A DNA stretch of 9,779 nucleotides from an uncultured Collinsella sp. (GCA_902489295.1 CABTZM010000061.1:1-9779); one strand, 5' to 3'; counted from the first letter of the stretch, positions 1-6,344 are shown. Notes: generated by a model from the letters alone, not told the origin. Translations and numbers: made by a program.

Positions 1-75
1 GGTGCCGTTCGACTTGCATGTGTTAGGCGCGCCGCCAGCGTTCATCCTGAGCCAGGATCGAACTCTCCGTCCAAA
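1..75 (-). rRNA. rrs: 16S ribosomal RNA, 5' end only (cut by window edge)
   Basis: Read on the minus strand, positions 66-47 give AGAGTTCGATCCTGGCTCAG, the universal 16S 5' priming region. It is followed by GATGAACGCTGGCGGC and then the GCGCGCCTAACACATGCAAG block. In E. coli numbering the AGAG begins at base 8, which puts the mature 5' end near 73-77; the exact end cannot be seen. The rest of the gene lies beyond the left edge. The ending AACGGCACC agrees with my memory of Collinsella 16S, which is the main basis for the taxonomic guess. Confidence 0.96.
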
Positions 76-171
76 ATGTATGGGCTTCGAGCCCGTCCGG
101 TCCTCTCAGTTCATCGCTGATCGGTTCCGTTCGATTCATATGGTTTAAGTATAGGAAAAGGAATTTCTCGG

Positions 172-189
172 GGCCGCCTCTCGGCGGCC
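172..189 (-). other. perfect hairpin with GAGA tetraloop in the 16S leader
   Basis: A 7-bp perfect stem (GGCCGCC/GGCGGCC) is closed by GAGA on the minus strand, a GNRA-type loop. It lies about 95 nt upstream of mature 16S. No T-run follows on the minus strand (CCGAGAAATT), so it is not a standard terminator. It could be a processing or pausing structure in the precursor, or the end of an upstream transcript; the sequence does not decide. Confidence 0.5.
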
Positions 190-213
190 TTGCGAAAAAC
201 AAATCCAAGTTAG

Positions 214-228
214 ACCATTTCAAATGGT
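214..228. other. 15-bp palindrome ACCATTT-n-AAATGGT
   Basis: Perfect 7-bp arms around one central base. It could be an operator-like site or a small hairpin in the rrn leader. No protein can be assigned to it. Confidence 0.3.
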
Positions 229-241
229 TCGATGTCTGCCC

Positions 242-269
242 GGATGCGACACATCTGGTGTGTCCATCC
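242..269 (-). other. leader hairpin just downstream of the boxA-like site
   Basis: GGATG plus GACACA pair with TGTGTC plus CATCC, giving 11 bp with one bulged C and a 5-nt loop. On the minus strand it begins 11 nt after the boxA-like sequence. This is the most stable-looking structure in the leader and is probably part of the folded pre-rRNA leader. Confidence 0.45.
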
Positions 270-280
270 TCGCAGTATCC

Positions 281-290
281 GGTTCTCAAG
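281..290 (-). promoter_or_regulatory. boxA-like rRNA antitermination element
   Basis: The minus strand reads CTTGAGAACC followed by GGATACTG. Actinobacterial rrn leaders carry a boxA-type TTTGAGAACTCAATAGTG, and this matches its TTGAGAAC core and the following ATA-TG spacing. A small CCCGG-TGGAA-CCGGG hairpin (324-310) lies 19 nt upstream in transcription, in the place of a boxB. The known role of boxA is to load NusB/NusE and suppress Rho termination in rRNA transcripts. The assignment rests on resemblance and position only. Confidence 0.45.
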
Positions 291-602
291 GTGCACGCCT
301 GCGCTGGTTCCCGGTTCCACCGGGCCGCGCGGCAAGGCGATATATTGCCAGACCGGAGGGGCGTCCGGGGCGGGAATCGCGCACTCCATATTTTGTTCAC
401 AAATGAATAGATCCCTCAGTCGCATCACTGAGGTTAAAACTGAAGCATTGGCTTCTGATATTGGCGATGACCAGCTGGTTTATAGGTGTTAAGGCATCGG
501 TCATCTCTGGAGCGCCACTTTACTCCAAAAGCATCAGCTATTTGTTTCCCGTCGGTAAAAGGCAGGTTTTGTTCGCCAAGCGTTCTTATATATAGAGAAG
601 TT

Positions 603-687
603 CGGGTTCGAACCCGTGTCGCGGCAACAAAAAAGCGACCAACCGGAGTCGATCGCTTTCTGTTCTATGGTGGGCCGTCAGGGGTTC
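603..687 (-). repeat. distal copy of the tRNA-Lys tail + terminator repeat
   Basis: This 85-bp block is a near-identical direct repeat of 779-864: about five differences, including one missing A. Read on the minus strand it holds the last ~20 nt of tRNA-Lys (GAACCCCTGACGGCCCACCA), then the same terminator, then a GTTGCCG block and the palindromic GGGTTCGAACCCG. It lacks the rest of the tRNA, because its upstream neighbour is the hairpin array rather than the anticodon half. The copied CCA is at 668-670. It looks like a duplication that broke in the T-loop, not a functional tRNA. Confidence 0.85.
629..659 (-). terminator. Rho-independent terminator, duplicated copy
   Basis: On the minus strand AGCGA pairs with TCGCT around an inner CGAC/GTTG stem, followed by six T. 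It is nearly identical to the terminator at 805-836. It would stop anything that passes the first terminator before the rrn leader. Confidence 0.75.
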
Positions 688-778
688 AGCCTGCTCCGCA
701 GGCGGCCGCTGCGGCGCTTTCGCGCCTTGCGCGCTGCGCTGGCAAACGCTCACGCGTTTACTCAGCTCCGCGCCCCGA
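688..778 (-). repeat. hairpin array between the two tRNA-Lys tail copies
   Basis: This 91-bp GC-rich spacer has three clear perfect hairpins. 689-703 is GCCTGC/GCAGGC with loop GGA; 713-726 is GGCGC/GCGCC with loop GAAA; 744-759 is AAACGC/GCGTTT with loop GTGA (loops given for the minus strand). All three loops are GNA or GNRA on that strand only. From the T-arm-like block inward (minus strand) it aligns with the array next to tRNA-Gly, sharing the CGAACCCG-YC-GGG, AAACGCG..AGCGTTTG and AAGGCGC blocks. I see no coding capacity. Confidence 0.7.
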
Positions 779-864
779 CGGGTTCGAACCCGTGCACCGG
801 CAACAAAAAAAGCGACCAACCGGAGTCGATCGCTTTCTATTCTATGGTGGGCCGTCAGGGGTTC
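779..864 (-). repeat. proximal copy of the tRNA-Lys tail + terminator repeat
   Basis: This 86-bp block comprises the 3' tail of the intact tRNA-Lys, its terminator and a T-arm-like GGGTTCGAACCCG palindrome. It recurs at 603-687, 176-177 bp away. Identity stops in the T-loop, after GGGGTTC on the plus strand. Confidence 0.85.
805..836 (-). terminator. Rho-independent terminator of tRNA-Lys
   Basis: The minus strand has an AGCGA/TCGCT stem extended by CGAC/GTTG with a TCCG loop and followed by seven T. It begins about 10 nt after the tRNA CCA, so it should end the tRNA-Lys transcript and any read-through from the aminopeptidase gene. Confidence 0.88.
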
Positions 865-920
865 GAACCCTGGACCTTGGGATTAAAAGTCCCCTGCTCT
901 GCCAGCTGAGCTAACGGCCC
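845..920 (-). tRNA. tRNA-Lys (anticodon UUU)
   Basis: This is a complete 76-nt tRNA on the minus strand. The acceptor stem is GGGCCGT/ACGGCCC, the D-arm contains TAGCTCAG, and the anticodon loop is CTTTTAA, giving UUU. The T-arm is CAGGG-TTCGAAC-CCCTG, the discriminator is A, and the CCA is encoded (847-845). It lies 28 nt after the stop of the aminopeptidase gene, with its own promoter at 930-958 and a terminator just behind it. Its 3' tail is copied once more at 668-687. Confidence 0.97.
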
Positions 921-929
921 GCGGGTGGC

Positions 930-958
930 ATTGTACCACGGTCTGGGACTATTCCCAA
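930..958 (-). promoter_or_regulatory. probable promoter of tRNA-Lys
   Basis: On the minus strand TTGGGA (958-953) and TACAAT (935-930) are separated by exactly 17 bp. The -10 is preceded by TGG, an extended -10 pattern. The expected start (~923) is only a few bases from the tRNA 5' end at 920. The -35 and part of the spacer lie inside the last codons and stop of the upstream aminopeptidase gene. Confidence 0.7.
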
Positions 959-2229
959 CTCCATTGGCCGTTCTGGAAAATCACAACTTCACGTCCATCA
1001 GGCGTAATGCCCGTAATATCGATGTCGTCCGTGCCGATCATAAAATCGACGTGCGTGCTCGAGACGTTAACGCCATGCTCCAGGAGCTCCTCCTTGGACA
1101 TGTCATACCCACCCTCGATGCATTCGGGGAAACCGACACCTAGCGCGAGATGGCAGCTAGCGTTCTCGTCATAGAGCGTATCGTAGAACAGTACGCCACT
1201 TTCGCGGATCGGCGTGTTCTTGGAAATGAGCGCGACCTCTCCCAGGTGAGCAGCGCCCTCGTCAGTATCGATGATACTTGCGAGCGTTGCCTTGCCCACG
1301 CGGGCGTCGTAGTCCACCACGCGGCCGCCCTCGAACTTAATCCAAAAATCGTCGACTTTATTGCCGTGGTGGATGAGCGGCATGGCCGAGTACACGATAC
1401 CGTCGGCGCGCATGCGATCGGGCGAGGTGAAGACTTCCTCGGTGGGAATGTTGGGGAAGAAGGGGTGTCCATCGGGCGTCTTGCCCTTGCCGCCGGCCCA
1501 CTCGTGACCCTTCGTCATGCCAATCGTCAGATCGGTTCCATTTGCCGCGGTGTAATGCAGGTAGTCGAAACGATTGTCGTTCAGGAAACGCAAGTTCTTT
1601 TCGAATGCGGCGTCATGGAGTTCCCAGTCGCTCTCTGGGTCCTGGCCATCGGCGCGCGCGGTGTGCAGAATCGCATTCCACAGCTTATAGATTGCAACCT
1701 CATCAGCGTCTCCCGGGAACACCTCGTGCGCCCAAGCCACGACCGGAGCGCCGGCGATGCACCACGGATTGATGTTGTAATCCAGTCCACGGCGGAAAAC
1801 TTTGCACTGCGTATTCCTCGCCTTGGATGCCGCGGCCGGCTTGGCTGGATCGATGCCCTTGAGGGCTGCAGGATCCGCACCCTCGATAAAGACAAAGCAG
1901 GCACCATCCTGGGCCAAGGAATCCAGCTGCATGCGCTTCCACTCGGGCGTCTGCTCAAAATAGCTTTTCTCGACATGCTCGTACGTGAGCCTCGTCACGG
2001 CATCATCGGCCCAAATGACCGTCACGTGGCCGGCGCCGGCAGCATAGGCCTCCGCGACCACCACGCGCGCAAACGGCGCGCACTCGACCGGAGACTGAAC
2101 GACGACCTCCTGGCCGGGCTTGACGTTTACGCCCTTGCGGACGACCAGGCGCGCGTAGTTTTTAATCTTGGGCTCCAGGGCCTTCATGCCCTCCAGAGCC
2201 TCTTCGACCGTCAGGGCAGCTCGAATCAT
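949..2229 (-). CDS. M29-family metallo-aminopeptidase (AmpS/PepS type)
   Basis: Releases N-terminal residues from peptides in the cytoplasm, using two divalent metals. The 426-aa length fits the family. The known metal ligands of AmpT/AmpS-type enzymes can be placed with near-identical spacing: Glu265 (TEEVFTSP), Glu331 (HLGEVAL), His360 (DENASCH), His393 and Asp395 (STHVDFMIG), with Tyr residues in FYDTLYDEN. No signal peptide or membrane segment is seen. The ATG at 2229 is preferred because GGAG lies 6 nt upstream of it; a longer reading from 2241 adds four codons (MEWH) but has no ribosome site, and that GGAG lies inside it. A terminator precedes the gene, so its promoter is probably within the ~30 bp around 2240-2258, which I cannot define. 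No terminator separates it from tRNA-Lys. Confidence 0.93.
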   Translation of the reverse strand: MIRAALTVEEALEGMKALEPKIKNYARLVVRKGVNVKPGQEVVVQSPVECAPFARVVVAEAYAAGAGHVTVIWADDAVTRLTYEHVEKSYFEQTPEWKRMQLDSLAQDGACFVFIEGADPAALKGIDPAKPAAASKARNTQCKVFRRGLDYNINPWCIAGAPVVAWAHEVFPGDADEVAIYKLWNAILHTARADGQDPESDWELHDAAFEKNLRFLNDNRFDYLHYTAANGTDLTIGMTKGHEWAGGKGKTPDGHPFFPNIPTEEVFTSPDRMRADGIVYSAMPLIHHGNKVDDFWIKFEGGRVVDYDARVGKATLASIIDTDEGAAHLGEVALISKNTPIRESGVLFYDTLYDENASCHLALGVGFPECIEGGYDMSKEELLEHGVNVSSTHVDFMIGTDDIDITGITPDGREVVIFQNGQWSWE

Positions 2230-2257
2230 GTGCCACTCCATCTATCTATAGAACAGT

Positions 2258-2288
2258 AAAAAGGCGCGCCGCAAAAACGACGCGCCTT
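2258..2288 (-). terminator. Rho-independent terminator after the purC/membrane-protein unit
   Basis: On the minus strand an 8-bp perfect stem AAGGCGCG/CGCGCCTT, with a 12-nt loop, runs into a short T-run (CCTTTTTA). It lies 30 nt after the stop of the membrane-protein gene and upstream of the aminopeptidase gene. Confidence 0.82.
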
Positions 2289-2318
2289 ATATCTTAGCGA
2301 TAAGTATGTATGCAAACG

Positions 2319-2894
2319 CTACTTCTTCTTGGAGTCCTTCTTGTCCTCCTCGGCAGCCGCGCGCTCAATAAGAGCGTTGAGCTTGTTCTCGGACATGCCC
2401 TCAGCCTGCGCGCGGTACATGTTGCGCAAGGGACGAATACGAGCGAAGTCATAGATAAAGTCGCCCAAAATGATGACGTAGGACAAAACAATGCCGACCA
2501 TCTGGACAGGGCTGGACACCATGCCAGCGGGAGCGAAGTACAGCGAGGCCCAAATTGCCACGACGAGCACCATGCCAATGGCGAGCACAATCCACCAGAT
2601 GCGACGGCGCTTGGTGTAGTCCTCGTCCTGCTTGAGGAGGATATTCGACACCGTATAGATGCGGTCCTCCTTGGCGCGCTGCTTAGCCTTGCGGGCGCGC
2701 TTCTCCTCTTTAGAGAGGCCCTCGAGGTTCTCGCCCTTCTCGAGCTCTTTGCGGCGTGCCTTAGACGAAGCCGGCACGACGCGAACGGAGCTCGCTGCTT
2801 GGCGGGCGGGCTTAGCAGATGCGGCAGACTTGCGCGCAACCCCGGTAACTTCGTGGGATTGCGTGCGCTTGTTCGTGGCGCTACGGGTACTCAC
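2319..2894 (-). CDS. small basic membrane protein, function unknown
   Basis: 191 aa, not matched to a named family. The first ~98 residues are hydrophilic, low-complexity and strongly basic, with many Lys, Arg, Ala and Ser and a charged probable helix at 45-78. Two hydrophobic segments follow at ~99-121 and ~128-150, joined by a short loop (APAGMVSS). The tail ends in DKKDSKKK. KRRR before the first helix and RIRPLR after the second suggest both ends are cytoplasmic. The start is GTG, directly after the purC stop (TAA then GTG), with AAGGAG inside the end of purC; translation is therefore probably coupled to purC. A role at the membrane or in binding an acidic partner would be inference only. 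Confidence 0.8.
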   Translation of the reverse strand: MSTRSATNKRTQSHEVTGVARKSAASAKPARQAASSVRVVPASSKARRKELEKGENLEGLSKEEKRARKAKQRAKEDRIYTVSNILLKQDEDYTKRRRIWWIVLAIGMVLVVAIWASLYFAPAGMVSSPVQMVGIVLSYVIILGDFIYDFARIRPLRNMYRAQAEGMSENKLNALIERAAAEEDKKDSKKK

Positions 2895-3782
2895 TTATGC
2901 GTTCTCCTTCATGCTTGTGAACTGGGAGCCCGTGATGATCTGGAAGGCCTCGCGATAGCGCTCGGACGTGCCATCGATGACCTCGGCGGGCAGGTGCGGG
3001 GTCTCCCCCGTCATATCCCAGTTGGCCTTGAGCCAATTGCGGACGAATTGCTTGTCGTAGCTAGGCTGGATCTTGCCCTCCTCGTAGCTGGCAGCAGGCC
3101 AGAAACGGCTGGAGTCGGGCGTGAGACACTCGTCGATCAGCGTGACCTTGCCATCAATAACACCAAACTCGAACTTGGTGTCGGCGATGATGATGCCACG
3201 GGTCGCGGCGTACTCGGCGGCAGCCTTGTAGATCTTGAGGGAAAGGTCACGAATCTGCGTGGCGATGTCCTCGCCCACGATCTCGCAGCAACGCTCGAAC
3301 GAGATGTTCTCGTCGTGGTCACCGATCTCGGCCTTCGTGGACGGCGTGAACAGCGGCTCAGGAAGTTTGGAAGCCTCGGTCAGGCCCTCAGGCAGCTGGA
3401 TGCCGCAGACAGTGCCGTTCTCGTCGTAGGTCTTCTTGCCCGAACCGGTCAGATAGCCGCGGACGATGCACTCGATAGGAATCGTCTGGGCCTTCTTAAC
3501 CAGCATGGCACGGCCAGCGAGGTAGTCACGATACTCAGCAAACTCCTCGGGGAAATCCGCCGGGTCGATGGAAACGAGATGGTTGGGGACGATGTCGGCA
3601 AACTTATCGAACCAGAATGCCGAGATGCGATTGAGTACCTCTCCCTTAAACGGGATCTCGTCGGGAAGAATGAAGTCGAACGCAGAAATGCGGTCGGTGG
3701 CGACCATCAGCAGGTTTTCACCGGCATCGTAGATATCACGAACCTTGCCACGGGAATCCGGACGACGCTCCATCGTTGTCAC
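2895..3782 (-). CDS. purC: phosphoribosylaminoimidazole-succinocarboxamide synthase (SAICAR synthase)
   Basis: Joins aspartate to CAIR with ATP to make SAICAR, the step of IMP synthesis just before PurB. 295 aa from the chosen start. Motifs in order: GKVRDIYD (12-19), DRISAFD (30-36), IPFKGEVLNRIS (43-54), the first family signature around IPIECIVRGYLTGSG (101-115), the second around IADTKFEFG (199-207), then LIDECLTPDSSRFW (215-228). The GTG at 3782 is preferred because AAGGAG ends 8 nt before it. A GTG at 3791 overlaps that site, and the ATG at 3773 is too far from it. It is separated from the kinase gene by 109 nt with a hairpin, and no clear promoter or PurR box was found. The membrane-protein gene follows with no gap. 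Confidence 0.96.
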   Translation of the reverse strand: MTTMERRPDSRGKVRDIYDAGENLLMVATDRISAFDFILPDEIPFKGEVLNRISAFWFDKFADIVPNHLVSIDPADFPEEFAEYRDYLAGRAMLVKKAQTIPIECIVRGYLTGSGKKTYDENGTVCGIQLPEGLTEASKLPEPLFTPSTKAEIGDHDENISFERCCEIVGEDIATQIRDLSLKIYKAAAEYAATRGIIIADTKFEFGVIDGKVTLIDECLTPDSSRFWPAASYEEGKIQPSYDKQFVRNWLKANWDMTGETPHLPAEVIDGTSERYREAFQIITGSQFTSMKENA

Positions 3783-3813
3783 GTGAGTCACTCCTTACCT
3801 AAATACGACAGAA

Positions 3814-3833
3814 ATGCGGGTTCTTTCCCGCAT
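3814..3833 (-). terminator. hairpin between kinase gene and purC, possible weak terminator
   Basis: A perfect 7-bp stem ATGCGGG/CCCGCAT with a 6-nt loop. On the minus strand it is followed by only TTCTGTC, a poor T-tract. It may end or attenuate the two-component transcript before purC, or regulate purC itself. Confidence 0.4.
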
Positions 3834-3891
3834 GTTTTCGCAAACTCGGAGCGGCAGGGACGCGGCCCCTCCTTCACCGAATAGCGAAAAG

Positions 3892-5457
3892 CTAGTGCTC
3901 CATTGTAGTAGATGCCGCGTCTGCCGTGTGCTCGCGGGGCAGATGAATTGTAAAAGTCGTACCCTTTCCAAGCTCCGACTCCACGGATATGTAGCCATGG
4001 TGACGCTCGACGATCTGCTTGGTCACGGCGAGGCCAACGCCCAGGCCGCCAGCTTCGCGGGCGCGGCTGGCATCGGCGCGCCAAAATCGTCCGAAGATAC
4101 GCGACAAATCGTCCTTGGCAATACCGATACCGGTATCCGAAACGGCAATACTGACATGTTTGCGGTCGCTGAGCACCGACACCACGACCCAACCGCCCTC
4201 GGGGGTGTAGCGCATGGCGTTGCTCATGAGGTTGATAACACATTGCGTGATCATGTCGGGATCGGCCTCGACGACATCGTCGTGACCCTGGGTCTCGTCC
4301 GCAAAACGCAGGCGCAGATCGCGGTCGACAAACAGGCGCTCCTGGGCATTGACGATGGAACGCACGAAAGGAACCATGTCCACCGGCTCAAGGTTGAGCG
4401 GAGCCGTGCTGTTTTCCATGCGCGACAGGTCGAGCATCTGCTGCACCAGACGAGCCAGGCGACGCGTCTCGGAAGCAACGGTCTCCAAATGCTCATCGTC
4501 GGTGGGATACACGCCATCCTGCATGGCCTCGACCGTTGCGAGCATGGCCATAAGCGGCGTGCGAAGCTCGTGTGCAACGTCTGAGGTCAGGCGCTTCTCG
4601 TGTTTCATATCCTTCTCGAGCGAGGTGGCCATCTCATCGAAGGTCTCACCCAGCTGATCGATCTCGTCATCACCGCGCAGCCCCGTGCGAGCCGACAGGT
4701 CGCCGTCACGGATTTGCTTTGCGGTACTGGTGATGCGATGAATCGGTTTGGTGAGCATGCGCGACACGAGCGATCCGATAACGACCGAAATGCAGATTGC
4801 AACAACCGCGGCGAGGGCCATGGCGTTAAAGGTCTTCTCCCTAAACGCAGAGTCCGCCTTGGTGAGCAGAGCGTCGGAGCCGATGGCCCACAGCTTTACC
4901 TGTCCGACATGCTCGCCGGAAGACGTTACAATCTCGACGTTAGCAACGCTATCGGAGTCGGTTGGAGCAGACGAGACCGGGCTATGCGATGCCCTCTTGC
5001 CGCTCGTGTCGTCGGTCGTAGCCTGGTTTTCGCGTACATCGGCGGTGGCGCTTGCCGAGGGCCAGGAATCGTCATAAACGATCACGCCCTTTTTATTGAC
5101 GACCTGCATGCCCAGATCGTCGGAAACCAAACTCGACGTTGCGACCGTGCGCAGTTCTCCCGCGGTCCAAGAGCCGTTTTCCTCATATGAGGTCGCCAAC
5201 TTCTCGGCAGCGGAATTTGCGATTTCGACGATATTGGAGCGTGTGTAATCCGAAAAGACCGTGCCCCACACAACAGAGACAACGCCCACCAGCACCAATA
5301 CCGTCATGAGCGATGTCAGAGCAAAAGCAAGTGCCATGCGCGAGGGATAGCTCATCGTTGGCCGTGAATCGGAACGAGGCGTGTTCCAACTAGCCTTGGA
5401 ACCCGCCTCGCTCTCCTGCTTGTGCTTTTGTCCGATTTCAAAGCGCACAGGTGTCAT
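3892..5457 (-). CDS. sensor histidine kinase (HAMP, HisKA, HATPase)
   Basis: 521-aa membrane sensor, probable partner of the regulator encoded just upstream. TM1 is ~41-66, the outer sensor region ~67-208 and TM2 ~210-234. HAMP (~235-285) is followed by the dimerisation/phosphotransfer helix with His296 in DVAHELRTPL. The ATP domain shows the N box (N409, N413 in NLMSNAMRYTP), G1 DTGIGI (441-446) and G2 GLGVGL (471-476). All catalytic motifs look intact. The outer region contains a low-complexity Ser/Thr/Asp/Ala stretch at ~132-172, probably a flexible insert; no known sensor fold is recognisable. A 40-residue hydrophilic N-terminus precedes TM1. The start at 5457 has an AGGGA-like site and lies 11 nt after the regulator stop; Met35 lacks a ribosome site. 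The ligand is unknown. Confidence 0.95.
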   Translation of the reverse strand: MTPVRFEIGQKHKQESEAGSKASWNTPRSDSRPTMSYPSRMALAFALTSLMTVLVLVGVVSVVWGTVFSDYTRSNIVEIANSAAEKLATSYEENGSWTAGELRTVATSSLVSDDLGMQVVNKKGVIVYDDSWPSASATADVRENQATTDDTSGKRASHSPVSSAPTDSDSVANVEIVTSSGEHVGQVKLWAIGSDALLTKADSAFREKTFNAMALAAVVAICISVVIGSLVSRMLTKPIHRITSTAKQIRDGDLSARTGLRGDDEIDQLGETFDEMATSLEKDMKHEKRLTSDVAHELRTPLMAMLATVEAMQDGVYPTDDEHLETVASETRRLARLVQQMLDLSRMENSTAPLNLEPVDMVPFVRSIVNAQERLFVDRDLRLRFADETQGHDDVVEADPDMITQCVINLMSNAMRYTPEGGWVVVSVLSDRKHVSIAVSDTGIGIAKDDLSRIFGRFWRADASRAREAGGLGVGLAVTKQIVERHHGYISVESELGKGTTFTIHLPREHTADAASTTMEH

Positions 5458-5468
5458 ATGTGATTTCC

Positions 5469-6191
5469 CTATTTCTCGTCCGACTTATCGGTCTTGGCCG
5501 GAGCCTCGAAGCGATAGCCGACACCATGGACGGTGTAGAGCCACTTGGGCTTCTTGGGATCATCGCCCAGCTTGGCGCGAAGATTCTTCACGTGGCTATC
5601 GATGGTGCGCTCATAGCCCTCAAAGTCATACCCGAGCACTTTCTCGACCAGCTCCATGCGGTTATACACACGGCCGGGATGACGGGCAAGTGTGGTGAGC
5701 AGCTTGAACTCGGAAGCCGTCAGATCGACTTCCTTGCCCTCGACCAAGATCTTGTGGCCCGAGATATCGATGACCAGATCGCCGAAGTCGAGTACCTCGA
5801 CGGCGGGCTCGTCGGCCTGATGGGCACGGCGGAACAGAGCGCGAACGCGGGCGACGAGCTCGCGCGGCGAGAACGGCTTAATCAGATAGTCGTCGGCGCC
5901 GAGCTCAAGACCGATAATACGGTCCTCGATCTCGCCCTTAGCCGTCAGCATGATGATGGGGACATCCGAGGTATCGCGAATGGTGCGGCAAACGCGCTCG
6001 CCGGGGATCTTGGGGAGCATAAGGTCGAGCACGACCAGGTCGAACTGATGCTTCTCGAACTCCTCGATCGCGGACTGGCCGTCGCCGACGCCCACAACCC
6101 AGTAGCCTTCGCGCTCGAGATAGGCAGCGACGGCGTCACGGATTGCCTTCTCATCCTCGACCAGCAGAATCTTTTTTGCATCTGAAGCCAT
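5469..6191 (-). CDS. OmpR/PhoB-family response regulator
   Basis: 240-aa DNA-binding regulator, presumed target of the following kinase. The receiver domain (~6-120) has the acidic pair E12/D13, phosphoacceptor Asp56 (VVLDLMLP), Thr83 (MLTAK) and Lys105 (IKPFSP). A winged-helix output domain follows (~133-232), with LTASEFKLL and the RTIDSHVKNLRAKLGDD recognition-helix region and YTVHGVGYRF wing. The ATG at 6191 has a G-rich Shine-Dalgarno (AGGGGGG) about 7 nt upstream; a TTG start seven codons earlier (6212) would place that site inside the gene. The kinase gene follows after 11 nt, so the two are almost certainly cotranscribed. Targets cannot be inferred here. Confidence 0.95.
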   Translation of the reverse strand: MASDAKKILLVEDEKAIRDAVAAYLEREGYWVVGVGDGQSAIEEFEKHQFDLVVLDLMLPKIPGERVCRTIRDTSDVPIIMLTAKGEIEDRIIGLELGADDYLIKPFSPRELVARVRALFRRAHQADEPAVEVLDFGDLVIDISGHKILVEGKEVDLTASEFKLLTTLARHPGRVYNRMELVEKVLGYDFEGYERTIDSHVKNLRAKLGDDPKKPKWLYTVHGVGYRFEAPAKTDKSDEK

Positions 6192-6230
6192 AACACGGCC
6201 CCCCTGTCTCAATTAGCTAAGAACAAGCCC

Positions 6231-6236
6231 ATTTTA
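6231..6236 (-). promoter_or_regulatory. candidate -10 box for the two-component operon
   Basis: TAAAAT on the minus strand (one mismatch to TATAAT), about 40 nt from the regulator start. No good -35 is seen: the expected position (6254-6259) falls inside the large hairpin at 6247-6285. Regulated promoters often lack a -35, but this is a weak call. Confidence 0.25.
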
Positions 6237-6246
6237 ACGCACCTGA

Positions 6247-6285
6247 GCCCGCCAGATGCCGCTATGACGCGGCAGCTCGGCGGGC
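6247..6285. other. large two-part hairpin between lipoprotein gene and response regulator
   Basis: GCCCGCC (6247-6253) pairs with GGCGGGC (6279-6285), and inside it TGCCGC (6257-6262) pairs with GCGGCA (6269-6274) around a 6-nt loop. A few more pairs bridge the two stems. Neither strand has a T-run after it, so it is not a classical terminator. It may end the lipoprotein transcript by pausing or Rho, or control the regulator operon. Confidence 0.5.
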
Positions 6286-6344
6286 GGTACTCACAATTAC
6301 AACGCGTTTATTCCCCTGTTGGCGCCTTTTTAACCCCTCTAAGC

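Larger units (their letters stand above)
76..602 (-). promoter_or_regulatory. rrn operon leader and promoter region, gene-free
   Basis: About 525 bp lie between the tRNA-Lys repeat array and 16S with no credible coding sequence. Read on the minus strand it is rich in inverted repeats: 466-472/499-505 (GATGACC/GGTCATC), 414-433, 353-368, 310-324, 242-269, 214-228, 172-189 and 82-94. A boxA-like antitermination element sits at 281-290. The rrn promoter must be here, but I cannot place it with confidence. A TATACT (153-148) and a TATAAA (484-479) resemble -10 boxes, yet neither has a convincing TTGACA at 16-18 bp. If the boxA-like element works, at least one start site lies upstream of it, at coordinates above 300. 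Confidence 0.6.

Noticed and set aside
581..600. AT-rich TATATATA stretch as the rrn -10 box
   Set aside because: No acceptable -35 at the right distance, and it lies ~520 bp from 16S at the edge of the repeat. It is possible but not supported.
668..687. A second tRNA-Lys gene
   Set aside because: Only the 3' tail is present. Upstream is the hairpin array, with no anticodon or D-arm.
603..864. CRISPR-like array (repeat, spacer, repeat)
   Set aside because: Only two copies, with an 86-bp unit made of tRNA tail and terminator and no cas genes nearby.
486..914. Plus-strand frames across the tRNA-Lys region with an internal repeated peptide
   Set aside because: The peptide repeat only reflects the DNA duplication of tRNA tail and terminator. 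It overlaps a certain tRNA gene.
1150..2259. Plus-strand open frame of 369 codons
   Set aside because: It is fully antisense to the M29 aminopeptidase, whose catalytic residues are all in place. The frame is open because of high-GC codon use, and the product matches nothing I know.
2310..3884. Plus-strand open frame of 524 codons
   Set aside because: It runs antisense across the membrane-protein gene, purC and the intergenic hairpin. Leu/Val/Gly/Asp-rich composition is typical of an antisense shadow, and purC is certain.
5451..6185. Plus-strand frame of 244 codons opposite the response regulator
   Set aside because: Antisense shadow of an intact OmpR-type gene with all receiver residues present.
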